From NCBI GenBank assembly GCA_947074145.1, contig CAMTOJ010000025.1:1-46121 (forward strand): a DNA stretch of 46,121 bases. Direction: 5' to 3'. Every line of letters begins with the position of its first letter. Within the stretch, counting starts at the first letter, position 1. Shown here piece after piece: positions 8,825 through 17,512 of the stretch. The notes below the pieces were generated by a model, which saw only the letters and a program-made list of their open reading frames with translations, searched no databases and was not told where the DNA came from. The position numbers were made by a program, and so were the translations under genes. Source of the DNA: an uncultured Bacteroidales bacterium (lineage in GTDB: Bacteria; Bacteroidota; Bacteroidia; Bacteroidales; JAUNSR01).

Positions 8825-10960
8825 TTACAATAGTTCATAAGATTTAAAATATTCATTTTTCGCAAATTCTGTTTGCAAACCAAGCTCCTCTGAATAGGCC
8901 TTTTCCGGTATTATAAATGGTTGAGAGCCGAATTTACATTGTGCAAGTCTATTGTATCCTATAGACTTTAAAGAAATGGGAATCTCTAATTCAGATCGAG
9001 TTCTGTTGTTACCTAAAACATAACTTTCTTTATCTGTTTCGACAATACAACACACAGAATCTATTTCTAATGTTTCTAACAAAGCAGCTTTTGACCTATG
9101 ACAAAGTTTTTTAAGCATCCATTTATTATTGACAAATATAGATGAACTATAATCAATATTTCTGATATCTAATTCAGGGTATACTTTATCTATTACATTT
9201 TGCACATCTATTTCTTGAAACAATTCATTATTAGGAAGATTTTCGAAACTTCTTTTTAATATATCCAATTTATATGGTAAAGATTTCTTTTCATCATCAA
9301 AAGGAGATAATACATAAATCGGCTTATATAGTCCTATTGTTTCTTTCTTCCTCTTCCTATTAATTCTTCCGAATCGTTGTATCATAGCATCTATGGGTGC
9401 ACATTCAGTTATCATTATATCGAAGCTTATATCCAAACTCACTTCAACCACTTGTGTTGAAACAACGATACACGCATTTTCAGATTCATTAAAATCATCT
9501 TTTAAAAGTTTCTCAAGCTCTCTCCTTCGACCTCGTTTATAACGGCTATGTATCAACATCTTCTTAACACACCCATATCTTTCATCAATTATATCATATA
9601 GTTGCTGTGAACGCTTTACTTGATTACAAACTATTAGTATCTTCTTTTTTTCTAATACTGCAGTTTCTAATATTTCATCACAATCATCAAATGACTCTAT
9701 TTTATGAATGATATGTCTATTGAAAGACTCGAGAATATTATCTTCTAATTTAATTTCATATACATTCTCTTTTCCTCCAACTATATCCATTATTTTTTGA
9801 TACAATATAGTTGGCATAGTTGCTGTTCCAATATGAATACGACAATCAAGGGCCGATAATATTTCAATAATACGCAATACAATAGCCTGCGTAACATCTG
9901 AATATGTATGAATTTCATCAAGAATTACATCACTACCTTTTAAATCAATAATCATTGATTCGTATCCTTTTATTCCAAATACAATTGATGCCATTTGATG
10001 AGGTGTCATAACTTTTATCGAAGCACCAGGATGTCTTTGTAATATTCGTTCTTCTAACTGATTATCTTCAAGTGTTAAATTTGATGCTGCATGCAACAGA
10101 TGAACTTGAGCTTCTGTATTGCTCAAATCCTCTTTTATTCTTTCATACATAGCATTTATAGATGCTTGAAAAGGTAATGTATAAAATACTCTATTTTTGC
10201 ATCTTCTAATCAAAAAATCCGTTTTGCCGGCTCCTGTCGGTGCCGTAACAATTGTATGTTTTCTGTCGTCATTAGCTTCAATCAGAGATAAAGGATACAA
10301 CTCATTCTTTCGATTATAGAAAGATAAATCAGGCTTAATAAATAATTTTTTTAATTCTTTATTTGTATCATATAAAAATGCTGAAGCAAAATGATCTCCT
10401 GTCATCAGCACACCTTTCCAAAGAGAATAATTTGATTTCAATGATTCACAATATTCAATTGCATACTCGTAGTTTTCCTTTGCTTCTTGCTTACTGATAT
10501 TGTGTATTTTGAATCCAAAATTTTGCAAAATGTCCAATGCTATATTTTGCCACTCGTCGAAGCCATTATAATGAATCATAAAACTATCCTCATTTTCATC
10601 GAGATCTAACAATCCAAAACCACTTACATCATTATAAATTGACTTGTGATGGGCTATTATCATCTCTACAACCTCATCTCTTTCCGTTTCATCAACAAGG
10701 GAGAGAAAAAATAGAGATGCCACTTCATGTCTAAAAATAAACCCCGGTGGTCTACAAAAATCTCTTGAAAGAGTTTGTTGAAAAACAGGACTTACTTTTC
10801 CTATATCATGTAATAAAGCACCCTTTCTCACAGTTTCGGTATTTAGCCCGATTTTAGTTGCAATAAAAACAGATGAATCTGCGACTTGTTGTAAATGATC
10901 TGTCAAAAATAAAGCTCCATTATCTTCACTTTTCGCTAATATATTTGAATACTTTTTCAT
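8825..10960 (-). CDS. cas3: CRISPR-associated nuclease-helicase Cas3 (HD-DExH)
   Basis: Cas3 is the ATP-dependent nuclease-helicase that degrades target DNA once Cascade has bound. Counting from the ATG at 10960 (711 residues), the N-terminal HD nuclease has His22 (TDHLQQVA), His51-Asp52 (LLHDIGKVSPVF), His78, His104-His105 (IIAHHKS) and Asp189. The helicase part has Walker A APTGAGKT (about 240-247), DEIH at 348-351, GTATMP near 378 and motif VI QRFGRINRKR. I prefer the 10960 start because its ATG overlaps the cas5 stop as TAATG. An upstream in-frame ATG at 10999 would add 13 residues and overlap cas5 by about 40 bases. Confidence 0.96.
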   Translation of the reverse strand: MKKYSNILAKSEDNGALFLTDHLQQVADSSVFIATKIGLNTETVRKGALLHDIGKVSPVFQQTLSRDFCRPPGFIFRHEVASLFFLSLVDETERDEVVEMIIAHHKSIYNDVSGFGLLDLDENEDSFMIHYNGFDEWQNIALDILQNFGFKIHNISKQEAKENYEYAIEYCESLKSNYSLWKGVLMTGDHFASAFLYDTNKELKKLFIKPDLSFYNRKNELYPLSLIEANDDRKHTIVTAPTGAGKTDFLIRRCKNRVFYTLPFQASINAMYERIKEDLSNTEAQVHLLHAASNLTLEDNQLEERILQRHPGASIKVMTPHQMASIVFGIKGYESMIIDLKGSDVILDEIHTYSDVTQAIVLRIIEILSALDCRIHIGTATMPTILYQKIMDIVGGKENVYEIKLEDNILESFNRHIIHKIESFDDCDEILETAVLEKKKILIVCNQVKRSQQLYDIIDERYGCVKKMLIHSRYKRGRRRELEKLLKDDFNESENACIVVSTQVVEVSLDISFDIMITECAPIDAMIQRFGRINRKRKKETIGLYKPIYVLSPFDDEKKSLPYKLDILKRSFENLPNNELFQEIDVQNVIDKVYPELDIRNIDYSSSIFVNNKWMLKKLCHRSKAALLETLEIDSVCCIVETDKESYVLGNNRTRSELEIPISLKSIGYNRLAQCKFGSQPFIIPEKAYSEELGLQTEFAKNEYFKSYELL

Positions 10961-11544
10961 TATTGCCCGAATACAGGTTTTCCACTTATTTCCAACCAAC
11001 CATACATTGGTTGATTATTATCGAATCTGTTATATCCAACCAAAAAAGATTGTTCAGACTCCCCAAATCTCAATTCAAATCCATCTATTTCATTAAATTC
11101 ATCATCTGTTAGCTCTAAAATCATATTATCCGGCAACAGTAAATCTTCATTCCTACATAAACAAATATGTTGTTTACATGCTTTTAACGCATCTTCTTTT
11201 GTCAAGAACGATAAATATAATGTAGGGTTTACAAGAATTCCTCTTTTTATTATAGATTGATTTCTGACTGCTGTTTTTTCATCCTTGGAGTTACCTTTTT
11301 TAATTTCCCAACCTCTTGTTTGAGTTTGTTCCTGTTGAACATCTACCATCGAATAAAGCAATTTATGACGAATAATTTTATTTATTTGACCATTAGCAGA
11401 AAGCATTTCAGGAAATATTTTTTTCTCAATACCCTCTATAATTGAAGGTGTAAGAAATTGTTGACTAAATGTTTCTCCATCTCGAACTGCTGTCCACGGC
11501 TTTATAAAGCCGAACTTACCTGTATATTTGACAATATAATTCAT
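10960..11544 (-). CDS. cas5: Cascade subunit Cas5 (I-B-like)
   Basis: Cas5 is the RAMP-fold subunit that caps the crRNA 5' handle. The 194-residue length fits. The N-terminus MNYIVKYTGKFGFIKPW followed by FSQQFLTPSIIEGIEKKIFP matches the Cas5 pattern of a first strand ending in a Phe/Lys/Pro motif and a later Pro-Ser-x-x-x-Gly helix. It lies 12 bases after cas6, and its stop overlaps the cas3 start. It resembles the compact Cas5 of Porphyromonas-like I-B clusters, a family-level impression not tested here. Confidence 0.8.
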   Translation of the reverse strand: MNYIVKYTGKFGFIKPWTAVRDGETFSQQFLTPSIIEGIEKKIFPEMLSANGQINKIIRHKLLYSMVDVQQEQTQTRGWEIKKGNSKDEKTAVRNQSIIKRGILVNPTLYLSFLTKEDALKACKQHICLCRNEDLLLPDNMILELTDDEFNEIDGFELRFGESEQSFLVGYNRFDNNQPMYGWLEISGKPVFGQ

Positions 11545-11556
11545 AATAACTAAATT

Positions 11557-12219
11557 CTAATATATACTACCAAAACCAATTCCTGTAGAATTCCCTATTC
11601 CACAAGACCATGCAAATCTCTTAGTATTTTCAGTCCCTTTTATAATAACAGGACATAGATTGGCCAAGATCTTAATACCATCATATGTTATCATTTTCTT
11701 TTTTCTTTTTTCATATGTAGTATCAAAGTATATTTCTAAAGTCGGATCTTCAGTAATACCGGCTTGTTTCATTTTATTAATGAATGTTTCTTTTAATAAT
11801 TCACTTATATCTTTATCTTCATATGTGAAATATTTTTGTTTCTTATCTGAAATCCTTTTAATCAATACAGGACTTGCCAAATAAAATTTTTCTCTTTTAT
11901 TTATATCTATATCTTCTTCGATAGCAATATCGTAGACTCTCATTCCACAAAACATTTCAGGATCTTCTAAAATTGATTTAATGATAAGTTTGATAATATT
12001 AATATCATAAAAACTAATAAACCATTTAGCACCATCCGCAAAGTCAAATCCTTTATCCTTTTTTTTTCCATTTTTCAGCCAAGAAAAAGAATATAAAGAA
12101 TAGTTACCATGTTCGGGGTTGCATTTACCAATCCATTTATGTAGTGTACCTACTAATTTCTGCTGATAATTAAAAGGAACTAGCTTTTCATTAGGCGTTG
12201 TACTTAAATATATTCTCAT
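11557..12219 (-). CDS. cas6: CRISPR pre-crRNA endoribonuclease Cas6
   Basis: Cas6 cuts the repeat RNA to give mature crRNAs. The 220-residue protein has an N-terminal RAMP strand (MRIYLSTTP), a candidate general-base His27 in LHKWIG, and the C-terminal glycine-rich loop GIGNSTGIGFGSIY that marks Cas6. The expected cleavage site is eight bases before the repeat end, leaving an ATTGAAAC handle. It is the first gene of the operon, with a long 5' non-coding region upstream, so the operon promoter should lie between about 12220 and 12600. Confidence 0.88.
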   Translation of the reverse strand: MRIYLSTTPNEKLVPFNYQQKLVGTLHKWIGKCNPEHGNYSLYSFSWLKNGKKKDKGFDFADGAKWFISFYDINIIKLIIKSILEDPEMFCGMRVYDIAIEEDIDINKREKFYLASPVLIKRISDKKQKYFTYEDKDISELLKETFINKMKQAGITEDPTLEIYFDTTYEKRKKKMITYDGIKILANLCPVIIKGTENTKRFAWSCGIGNSTGIGFGSIY

Positions 12220-12507
12220 TTATATTTAATTTTTTAAAGTTATTTCCAATCACAACTTTATTTTGATTATTGTATTCAGCACTTATTGAATATTGCAATT
12301 CATATAATATCTGTTGTGACTTTTTTATTTTTTGATATAATAGTACTTTTAGTTGTCAATTACAATTACTAAATATTCTCTATTTATTTATACTCATTAA
12401 AGCATTTATTTTTTTCAATTAGTAAATAGTATACTGAAAGCATTTTCCATATTTTAAATTAATGTATTGCGATTTATTAAAACACCTACCATGTCTAACA
12501 ATATAAA

Positions 12508-12515
12508 CAAATATA
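12508..12515 (-). promoter_or_regulatory. Possible -7 element for the cas operon
   Basis: On the minus strand this reads TATATTTG, a match to the Bacteroidota -7 consensus TAnnTTTG. No TTTG is found 19-21 bases upstream; the nearest is only 14 bases away. It lies about 290 bases before cas6. It is the only such element in the region, but chance is possible in DNA this rich in A and T. Confidence 0.25.
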
Positions 12516-12827
12516 TATATAATTTCACACAAACTGCAACCAATATGATATAAATACAATTCATTATTATAACCCGGACATCATATTACATTGTCCTATA
12601 CCTCTTTCCCAAATCCCCTCAGACCTTTTAAACCACCATAACTACATCCGGCACATTCCAATGCTATGGTCCACAAGCAAAGTAGCTAAAGCCAACTCGT
12701 TCATTAGCTAATTAGAGAGGTGGTAGAAGCTATGGTGTTTTTGACCATTGCTACCGTGTTTAACGGTTATTGAGATGCCATTCAAAAAGAATCGGGAGAA
12801 ATTTAAAATAGTTAAGCAGTACAAAAA

Positions 12828-12870
12828 ATACTTCTAACAAAGATGATTATCATCTCTTTGTTAGAAGTAT
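12828..12870 (-). terminator. Strong terminator after the alpha/beta hydrolase gene
   Basis: A stem of about 20 bp (ATACTTCTAACAAAGATGAT against its complement, with a two-base bulge) is followed on the minus strand by a run of six T. It lies about 150 bases beyond the hydrolase stop codon and insulates the cas region from that gene. Confidence 0.8.
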
Positions 12871-13023
12871 AATATGTTGTAATTTCAAATGTTAGATAAT
12901 AGGATATATGTTTTTAAAAGCTCTTTTTGTTTCTCTTACATATATTAATGATTAAAATATGGATAAACAAAATTGTTATTTTCAAGTATGAGTTATCAAA
13001 TTGATTTGATTTTTATAACTGTT

Positions 13024-13890
13024 TTATAAATTCCTTTCGAGAAAATCAATTATCAACAATCCGATCTCATAAGAATGAGTTTCAAGAGCGAAATGACCAG
13101 AATCGATTAGATGAATTTCAACTTTGGGAAGGTCTTTCTTAAAACTCTCTGCACCAGCAGGAATGAATGAGACATCATTTTTCCCCCATACCGCAAGAAG
13201 AGGCGGTTGATATTCACGAATATATTTTTGAAAATCGGGATATGACTTGATGTTATTGCGATAATCATAGATAAAATCCGATTGTATTTCGTCGATTCCC
13301 GGACGTGACATATATGATATATCAAGTGTATATCCATCAGGCGATACAAGTGTTTTATCGGTTCCCTCGGTGTATTGTCCAATAATGGTTTCAGGAGCGA
13401 ATGCAATTTCATAGGATTTGCGAAGTTCCGGTGTGGGGTTTTCCCAATATTTTTCCCTTGCTGTCCATTTAGTTCCGAGTCCTTCTCTATATATATTACC
13501 GTTTTGCGAGATTATGGCGGTAATCTTTTCAGGATTCCTCATTGCTATATAAAATCCGATAGGCGCTCCATAATCGAAGACATATAGAGCAAATCGCTGT
13601 ATAGCGAGAATATTTATAAAGTCTTCGATAATATATGAAATATTAAGGAAGGAGTATTCAAATTCTTTTCTGTCAGGGGAATCGGATTGTCCGAAACCAG
13701 GATAATCGGGAGCGATTAGATAGAATTTATCTTTTAAAAGAGGAATAAGATCTCTAAACATGTGACTCGCACTTGGGAAACCATGTAGTAATATTATGGG
13801 CTGTTTATTATTGTCGCCTGCGGTACGATAGAAAATATTTATCCCTTTTATCTCAATTTTGTGATAACTGACTTTAAATGAATTTTCCAT
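13024..13890 (-). CDS. Alpha/beta hydrolase with an Asp nucleophile (epoxide hydrolase/dehalogenase-like)
   Basis: This 288-residue cytoplasmic protein has the alpha/beta-hydrolase fold: the oxyanion-hole motif LLHGFPSASHMF (about 34-45), a nucleophile elbow FDYGAPIG with Asp106 where lipases and esterases have Ser, a later WGKNDVSF acid region, and His266 in SGHFALETH. An Asp nucleophile is typical of epoxide hydrolases and haloalkane or haloacetate dehalogenases, which attack carbon and pass through an ester intermediate. The substrate cannot be told. There is no signal peptide. The gene stands alone on the minus strand, with a terminator downstream and a divergent alcohol dehydrogenase upstream. 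Confidence 0.85.
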   Translation of the reverse strand: MENSFKVSYHKIEIKGINIFYRTAGDNNKQPIILLHGFPSASHMFRDLIPLLKDKFYLIAPDYPGFGQSDSPDRKEFEYSFLNISYIIEDFINILAIQRFALYVFDYGAPIGFYIAMRNPEKITAIISQNGNIYREGLGTKWTAREKYWENPTPELRKSYEIAFAPETIIGQYTEGTDKTLVSPDGYTLDISYMSRPGIDEIQSDFIYDYRNNIKSYPDFQKYIREYQPPLLAVWGKNDVSFIPAGAESFKKDLPKVEIHLIDSGHFALETHSYEIGLLIIDFLERNL

Positions 13891-14253
13891 ATTATCTAAA
13901 GTTATTTGATATAATATCTATAACATGGGTTATCATGAAGTTGCTCTTTATATTATTATTATTTATAGAATAGATTCTTTCTTGAGACATCCAATTATCT
14001 TCTCAATCGTTTCTGTGTTTTGTGTTATGATACCAAAAGGAATAATAGAAAGAATCTGAATTAAAGAATATATTATATTTGTAAAGAAGATTATAACTAT
14101 AAAATTAATTGATAAATCAGATTAAAGATGGATCTTTCGCATCATAAGAGTTTAATTTAAAATGCTAACACTTCGATCTTTACCAAGGTAACTTGCCCTG
14201 TATTTATCATAAAGCAATAATCAATAAATAATAATTTGAATCTGATAATCACG
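13891..14253. other. Divergent intergenic region
   Basis: About 360 AT-rich bases separate the hydrolase and the alcohol dehydrogenase, which are transcribed away from each other, so both promoters should lie here. I found no clear promoter pair, repeat or RNA structure. Confidence 0.5.
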
Positions 14254-15426
14254 ATGAATAACTTTACCTTTTACAGCCCTACAGAATTTGTTTTCGGAAA
14301 AGACACCGAACTTCGTACAGGAAAACTTTGTAAGGAGCATGGTGCAACGAAAGTGATGATTGTTTATGGCGGCGGCTCGGTAGTCAAAAGCGGATTGCTC
14401 GATCGTGTTATGAAGAGTCTTGAATCTGAAAACATATCATTTATAACATTTGGCGGGATACAACCTAACCCTGTGGACACAAATGTTTATGAAGGAATCA
14501 CATTGGCAAAGAATGAGAATGTAGATTTTCTTCTTTCCGTTGGTGGCGGATCGGTTATTGATACAGTTAAAGCTATTGCTGCGGGAGTGCCTTATGATGG
14601 TGACTTTTGGGATTTTTTTGCATTGAAAAGTATTCCTCAAAAGGCTCTTAAGTCGGGCGTTGTTCTCACCATTGCAGCTGCAGGAAGTGAGGGTTCGGGA
14701 AATTCGGTAATTACTAAAGTTGATGGGGCTTTGAAATTAAGTATCAGAACAGATAAGTTGCTTCGACCTGTGTTTGCTGTTATGAATCCTGAACTGACTT
14801 ATACCCTTCCCCCTTTTCAGACAGCTTGCGGCATTACCGATATGATAGCGCATATTTTGGAGAGGTATTTTAGTAATACCGTAGGGGTTGAGATTTCCGA
14901 CCGTCTTGCCGAGGGGACTTTGATGGCTATAATAGAAGAAGCTCCGAAGGTTTTTAAGAATCCTAAGGATTATGATGCTCGCGCCAATATAATGTGGAGC
15001 GGCATGATTGCTCATAACGGAACTTGCGGAGTGGGCAGAGCTGAAGATTGGGCATCTCATTTTATGGAGCATGAGATAAGCGCTGTTTATGATGTGGCGC
15101 ATGGAGCGGGACTTGCAGTTGTTTTTCCGGCATGGCTTACATGGATGGCAGATCATCATCCTTTTAAGGTGGCTCAGTTTGCCAAGAGAGTATGGAGTGT
15201 AGAGTGTAAAGGAGATGATAAACAGATTGCTCTTGAGGGAATAAAATGTTTCAAAGAATTTTTGGCATCAATTGGTATGCCTTTGAATTTTACGGAACTT
15301 GGTATTCCTAATCCCGATATTGATTTGTTGGTTAAAAAACTTCATACGAATAAGGGGCTTACCGTTGGAGCTTATTATTCTTTGAGTGAAAAAGATACGA
15401 GAGAGATTTTTGAAACAATGAAATAA
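14254..15426 (+). CDS. Iron-containing (group III) alcohol dehydrogenase, BDH/YqhD-like
   Basis: This enzyme family reduces aldehydes to alcohols with NAD(P)H and a divalent metal. From the ATG at 14254 the protein has 390 residues, close to YqhD and butanol dehydrogenases, and starts MNNFTFYSPTEFVFGK, the usual opening. The nucleotide-binding motif is VGGGSVIDTVKAIA. Metal ligands are the Asp and His of GITDMIAHILERYF and the two His in HFMEHEISAVYDVAHGAGLAV. A TTG 18 bases upstream would extend the frame but is less likely. Strong Shine-Dalgarno sequences are generally absent here. Likely a fermentation or aldehyde-detoxification enzyme; no operon partner is visible. Confidence 0.93.
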   Translation: MNNFTFYSPTEFVFGKDTELRTGKLCKEHGATKVMIVYGGGSVVKSGLLDRVMKSLESENISFITFGGIQPNPVDTNVYEGITLAKNENVDFLLSVGGGSVIDTVKAIAAGVPYDGDFWDFFALKSIPQKALKSGVVLTIAAAGSEGSGNSVITKVDGALKLSIRTDKLLRPVFAVMNPELTYTLPPFQTACGITDMIAHILERYFSNTVGVEISDRLAEGTLMAIIEEAPKVFKNPKDYDARANIMWSGMIAHNGTCGVGRAEDWASHFMEHEISAVYDVAHGAGLAVVFPAWLTWMADHHPFKVAQFAKRVWSVECKGDDKQIALEGIKCFKEFLASIGMPLNFTELGIPNPDIDLLVKKLHTNKGLTVGAYYSLSEKDTREIFETMK

Positions 15427-15578
15427 GAGATTCAATATCCTTGTATGTAAGCCAATTAACAAGATTGCAAAATTAAAGATATAGGATTATTTAAATTTCT
15501 TTTTAGAAAAACCGTAGATGTTGCAACCTTTTGATATAATGGTTTCGTCTAATAATTGTAACTAAAATAAATATCAAT

Positions 15579-16148
15579 ATGAATACGAAAAAATTATTAT
15601 CAGTTTTATTTATAATTGCTCTTACTTCGGCTGTTTCATTATTTGCACAAGACGTTGACACTCTGGAGATAGTAAATAGCTTAAACACGTTAGATTTTGT
15701 TCAAAATACTAATCCATCAAAAGCTCTCTTCAATAATATTCAGTTTTGGATCCCTGCCATAGCAATTATTACACCTTTTCTTTTTGCCTTTGCAGTAGTC
15801 TTTATTGTGGGAAAAAATAAGTCTGACAGGGAAAAGCTACGTCATGATATTGTGATAAAGGCATTGGAGACAGGTCAGCAATTACCTAAGGAGTTTTTCA
15901 TGGAGGAAAAGAAAAATCCCAAAGAACAGATGCTTAAAACACTTAAAAAATCATTTATTCTTTTATTTGTCGGAATTGCAATCATTGTATGGGGGCTTTC
16001 AGATGATAGAGATCTGTTTTATATAGGTTTAATAGTTGCAATGGTAGGCACAGGCAATCTGATATATCTATATATAAGAAAAAAATATTTTGACAAAAAA
16101 GAGTCTGAGGGATTAACTGATTGCCAAGAAACAACTAATAATGAATAG
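15579..16148 (+). CDS. Membrane protein, DUF6249-like, first gene of an ECF sigma operon
   Basis: The 189-residue protein has a cleavable signal (MNTKKLLSVLFIIALTSA, ending LFAQ), a first membrane segment near residues 57-78 (WIPAIAIITPFLFAFAVVFIVG), a cytoplasmic stretch containing KLRHDIVIKALETGQQLPKEF, and two further membrane segments (about 127-142 and 147-165). This layout matches small DUF6249-type proteins often placed beside ECF sigma factors in Bacteroidota. Its end overlaps the sigma gene by 8 bases, so the two are co-translated. It may sense an envelope signal, but this is inferred only from position. Confidence 0.75.
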   Translation: MNTKKLLSVLFIIALTSAVSLFAQDVDTLEIVNSLNTLDFVQNTNPSKALFNNIQFWIPAIAIITPFLFAFAVVFIVGKNKSDREKLRHDIVIKALETGQQLPKEFFMEEKKNPKEQMLKTLKKSFILLFVGIAIIVWGLSDDRDLFYIGLIVAMVGTGNLIYLYIRKKYFDKKESEGLTDCQETTNNE

Positions 16149-16719
16149 AGCTGAAGACATATCACTTGTTTCACAAATCATTCTTTTCAGAAGTGAAAAG
16201 GCATTCCGTCAGCTTGTGGATAAATATCAGGTCGCTCTTCGAAAGTTTTTTCTCAATCTTACCTGTGGTGATGTAGAACTTAGTAATGATCTGGCACAAG
16301 AAACTTTTATCAAGGTTTGGAGCAAGATTGACAAATTTAAAGGTCTTGCTTCTTTCAAAACCTGGCTTTACAAAATGGCTTACAATATATATTACGACCA
16401 TGTGAGAAGTGTAAAGCATTATGAGGATATCGAAAGCCCGGAGGTTAGTGAAAAACTCTCGGAAAATGATGAAAAGAGTTTTGAGTATGAAAATCTTTAT
16501 ATAGCTCTCGGACGTTTAAAAGATGAAGAACGAATGTGTATTACTCTTTTTTATTTAGAGGATTTCTCAATCAAAAAGATTGCCGGGATAACGGGATTAT
16601 CGGATGGAACGATAAAGTCGCATCTATCCAGAGGAAGAAATCATTTAAAAGAGTTTCTTACTACTTATGAAATTAACCATTCAAGTTCTCCAAAAAATGC
16701 TTTTTTAGTAACATGTTGA
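16141..16719 (+). CDS. RNA polymerase ECF-type sigma factor
   Basis: This 192-residue sigma-70 family protein has region 2 with FRQLVDKYQVALRKFF, DLAQETFIKVW and FKTWLYKMAYNIYYDHVRS, and region 4 with LGRLKDEERMCITLFYLEDFSIKKIAGITGLSDGTIKSHLSRGR, the helix-turn-helix that reads the -35 box. No region 1.1 or 3 is present, as expected for ECF sigmas. It overlaps the upstream membrane protein and is followed after about 10 bases by a small two-helix membrane protein, so the trio probably forms a signalling unit with autoregulation. The target genes cannot be read from this window. Confidence 0.93.
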   Translation: MNRAEDISLVSQIILFRSEKAFRQLVDKYQVALRKFFLNLTCGDVELSNDLAQETFIKVWSKIDKFKGLASFKTWLYKMAYNIYYDHVRSVKHYEDIESPEVSEKLSENDEKSFEYENLYIALGRLKDEERMCITLFYLEDFSIKKIAGITGLSDGTIKSHLSRGRNHLKEFLTTYEINHSSSPKNAFLVTC

Positions 16720-16729
16720 TTTGATTCTT

Positions 16730-17104
16730 ATGAAAAGTAATGAAGATAAAATATTAAGTGATTTTTTTAAACAAACGGCAACTCCGGAATATTCTTCAGA
16801 GTTTACCGATAAGATATTGCATTCATTGCCCGAGCGCAAACCTTTCCCGGTTTACAGAATAGTTTCGGTAATGTTGATATGGATAGTGCTGATCTCATTA
16901 ACGCTAATCTTTAGAGAATCGTTGATGATTCAGTTTACCGAGATTATCGTAACTCTTCAACAGTACTCTTTACCTTCAATTGATGAAATATGGCAATATG
17001 TTGCATTTATTGCAATGTTATCGTTATGTATTCAACAAACTTTGAGATTGATAGATGATTATAATGAGAATAAGTACTATGTGAAGTTTAAAAACTTTTA
17101 TTAA
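16730..17104 (+). CDS. Small membrane protein, putative anti-sigma partner
   Basis: From the ATG at 16730 the product has 124 residues: a soluble N-terminus of about 40 residues (MKSNEDKILSDFFKQTATPE), then two membrane segments near 42-62 and 90-105. The start fits the N-terminus of DUF5056-like and anti-sigma proteins (IL..FF....... PE.SSEFTDKIL), and it lies directly after the ECF sigma gene, the common place for an anti-sigma factor. Binding to the sigma factor is an inference. Its stop codon overlaps the stop of the convergent GNAT gene. Confidence 0.65.
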   Translation: MKSNEDKILSDFFKQTATPEYSSEFTDKILHSLPERKPFPVYRIVSVMLIWIVLISLTLIFRESLMIQFTEIIVTLQQYSLPSIDEIWQYVAFIAMLSLCIQQTLRLIDDYNENKYYVKFKNFY

Positions 17105-17505
17105 TTGCTATTTCTAATCTGCATTGCAGTACCCTCTTCCAATACAAGGAAACCGTGTTTTTGATAGAAAGCGACGTTTTTCTTCTCATCGGGCATGATA
17201 TTGAAATATAGGAAATCTTTATATTTCTCTTTTAACATCGATAATAGAGTGCCGGCAATCCCCTGTCCCTGATATACGGGATCGACAAGGAGATAATGAG
17301 CAAACGCTACCATTTCACCATCATCAAAAGCACGGATTAGTCCTATCATTTTATCTCCGTCCCAGGCAGAGATCACTTTTGATGAATTTTTCAGAGCTTT
17401 TACCACTCTTTCGGGATATCTTCCTGAATACCAATTTACGGAAAGAAAGAGATCTTCTATCTCCTGTTTCGTAAACTCTTTTGTTTCCTTATATGTGATG
17501 TTCAT
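17101..17505 (-). CDS. GNAT family N-acetyltransferase
   Basis: The 134-residue protein has the GNAT fold: motif A as VDPVYQGQGIAGTLLSMLKEK (Q-G-Q-G-I-A, the acetyl-CoA pyrophosphate loop) and a C-terminal FYQKHGFLVLEEG motif B. It transfers acetyl from acetyl-CoA to an amine; the substrate is not evident. It starts 7 bases after the AraC-type gene, so both are likely one transcript. Confidence 0.9.
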   Translation of the reverse strand: MNITYKETKEFTKQEIEDLFLSVNWYSGRYPERVVKALKNSSKVISAWDGDKMIGLIRAFDDGEMVAFAHYLLVDPVYQGQGIAGTLLSMLKEKYKDFLYFNIMPDEKKNVAFYQKHGFLVLEEGTAMQIRNSN

Positions 17506-17512
17506 AATTAAA

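Larger units (their letters stand above)
12220..13023. other. Gene-free region upstream of the cas operon
   Basis: About 800 bases without a credible gene. Positions 12220-12587 are very AT-rich and should hold the cas promoter. Positions 12588-12780 are visibly richer in GC and contain only a 20-codon minus-strand frame (12642-12704), perhaps a relic of coding or mobile DNA. A strong terminator hairpin for the gene to the right lies at 12828-12870. The rest shows nothing I recognise. Confidence 0.6.

Noticed and set aside
12642..12704. Small minus-strand frame of 20 codons in the GC-richer patch
   Set aside because: Too short and without a recognisable motif or ribosome site; kept only as a possible relic.
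13107..13412. 101-codon minus-strand frame within the hydrolase gene
   Set aside because: It overlaps the alpha/beta hydrolase in another frame and has no domain signature.
14737..15159. 140-codon minus-strand frame opposite the alcohol dehydrogenase
   Set aside because: Antisense shadow of a strongly conserved enzyme; high Cys, Arg and His content is typical of a shadow.
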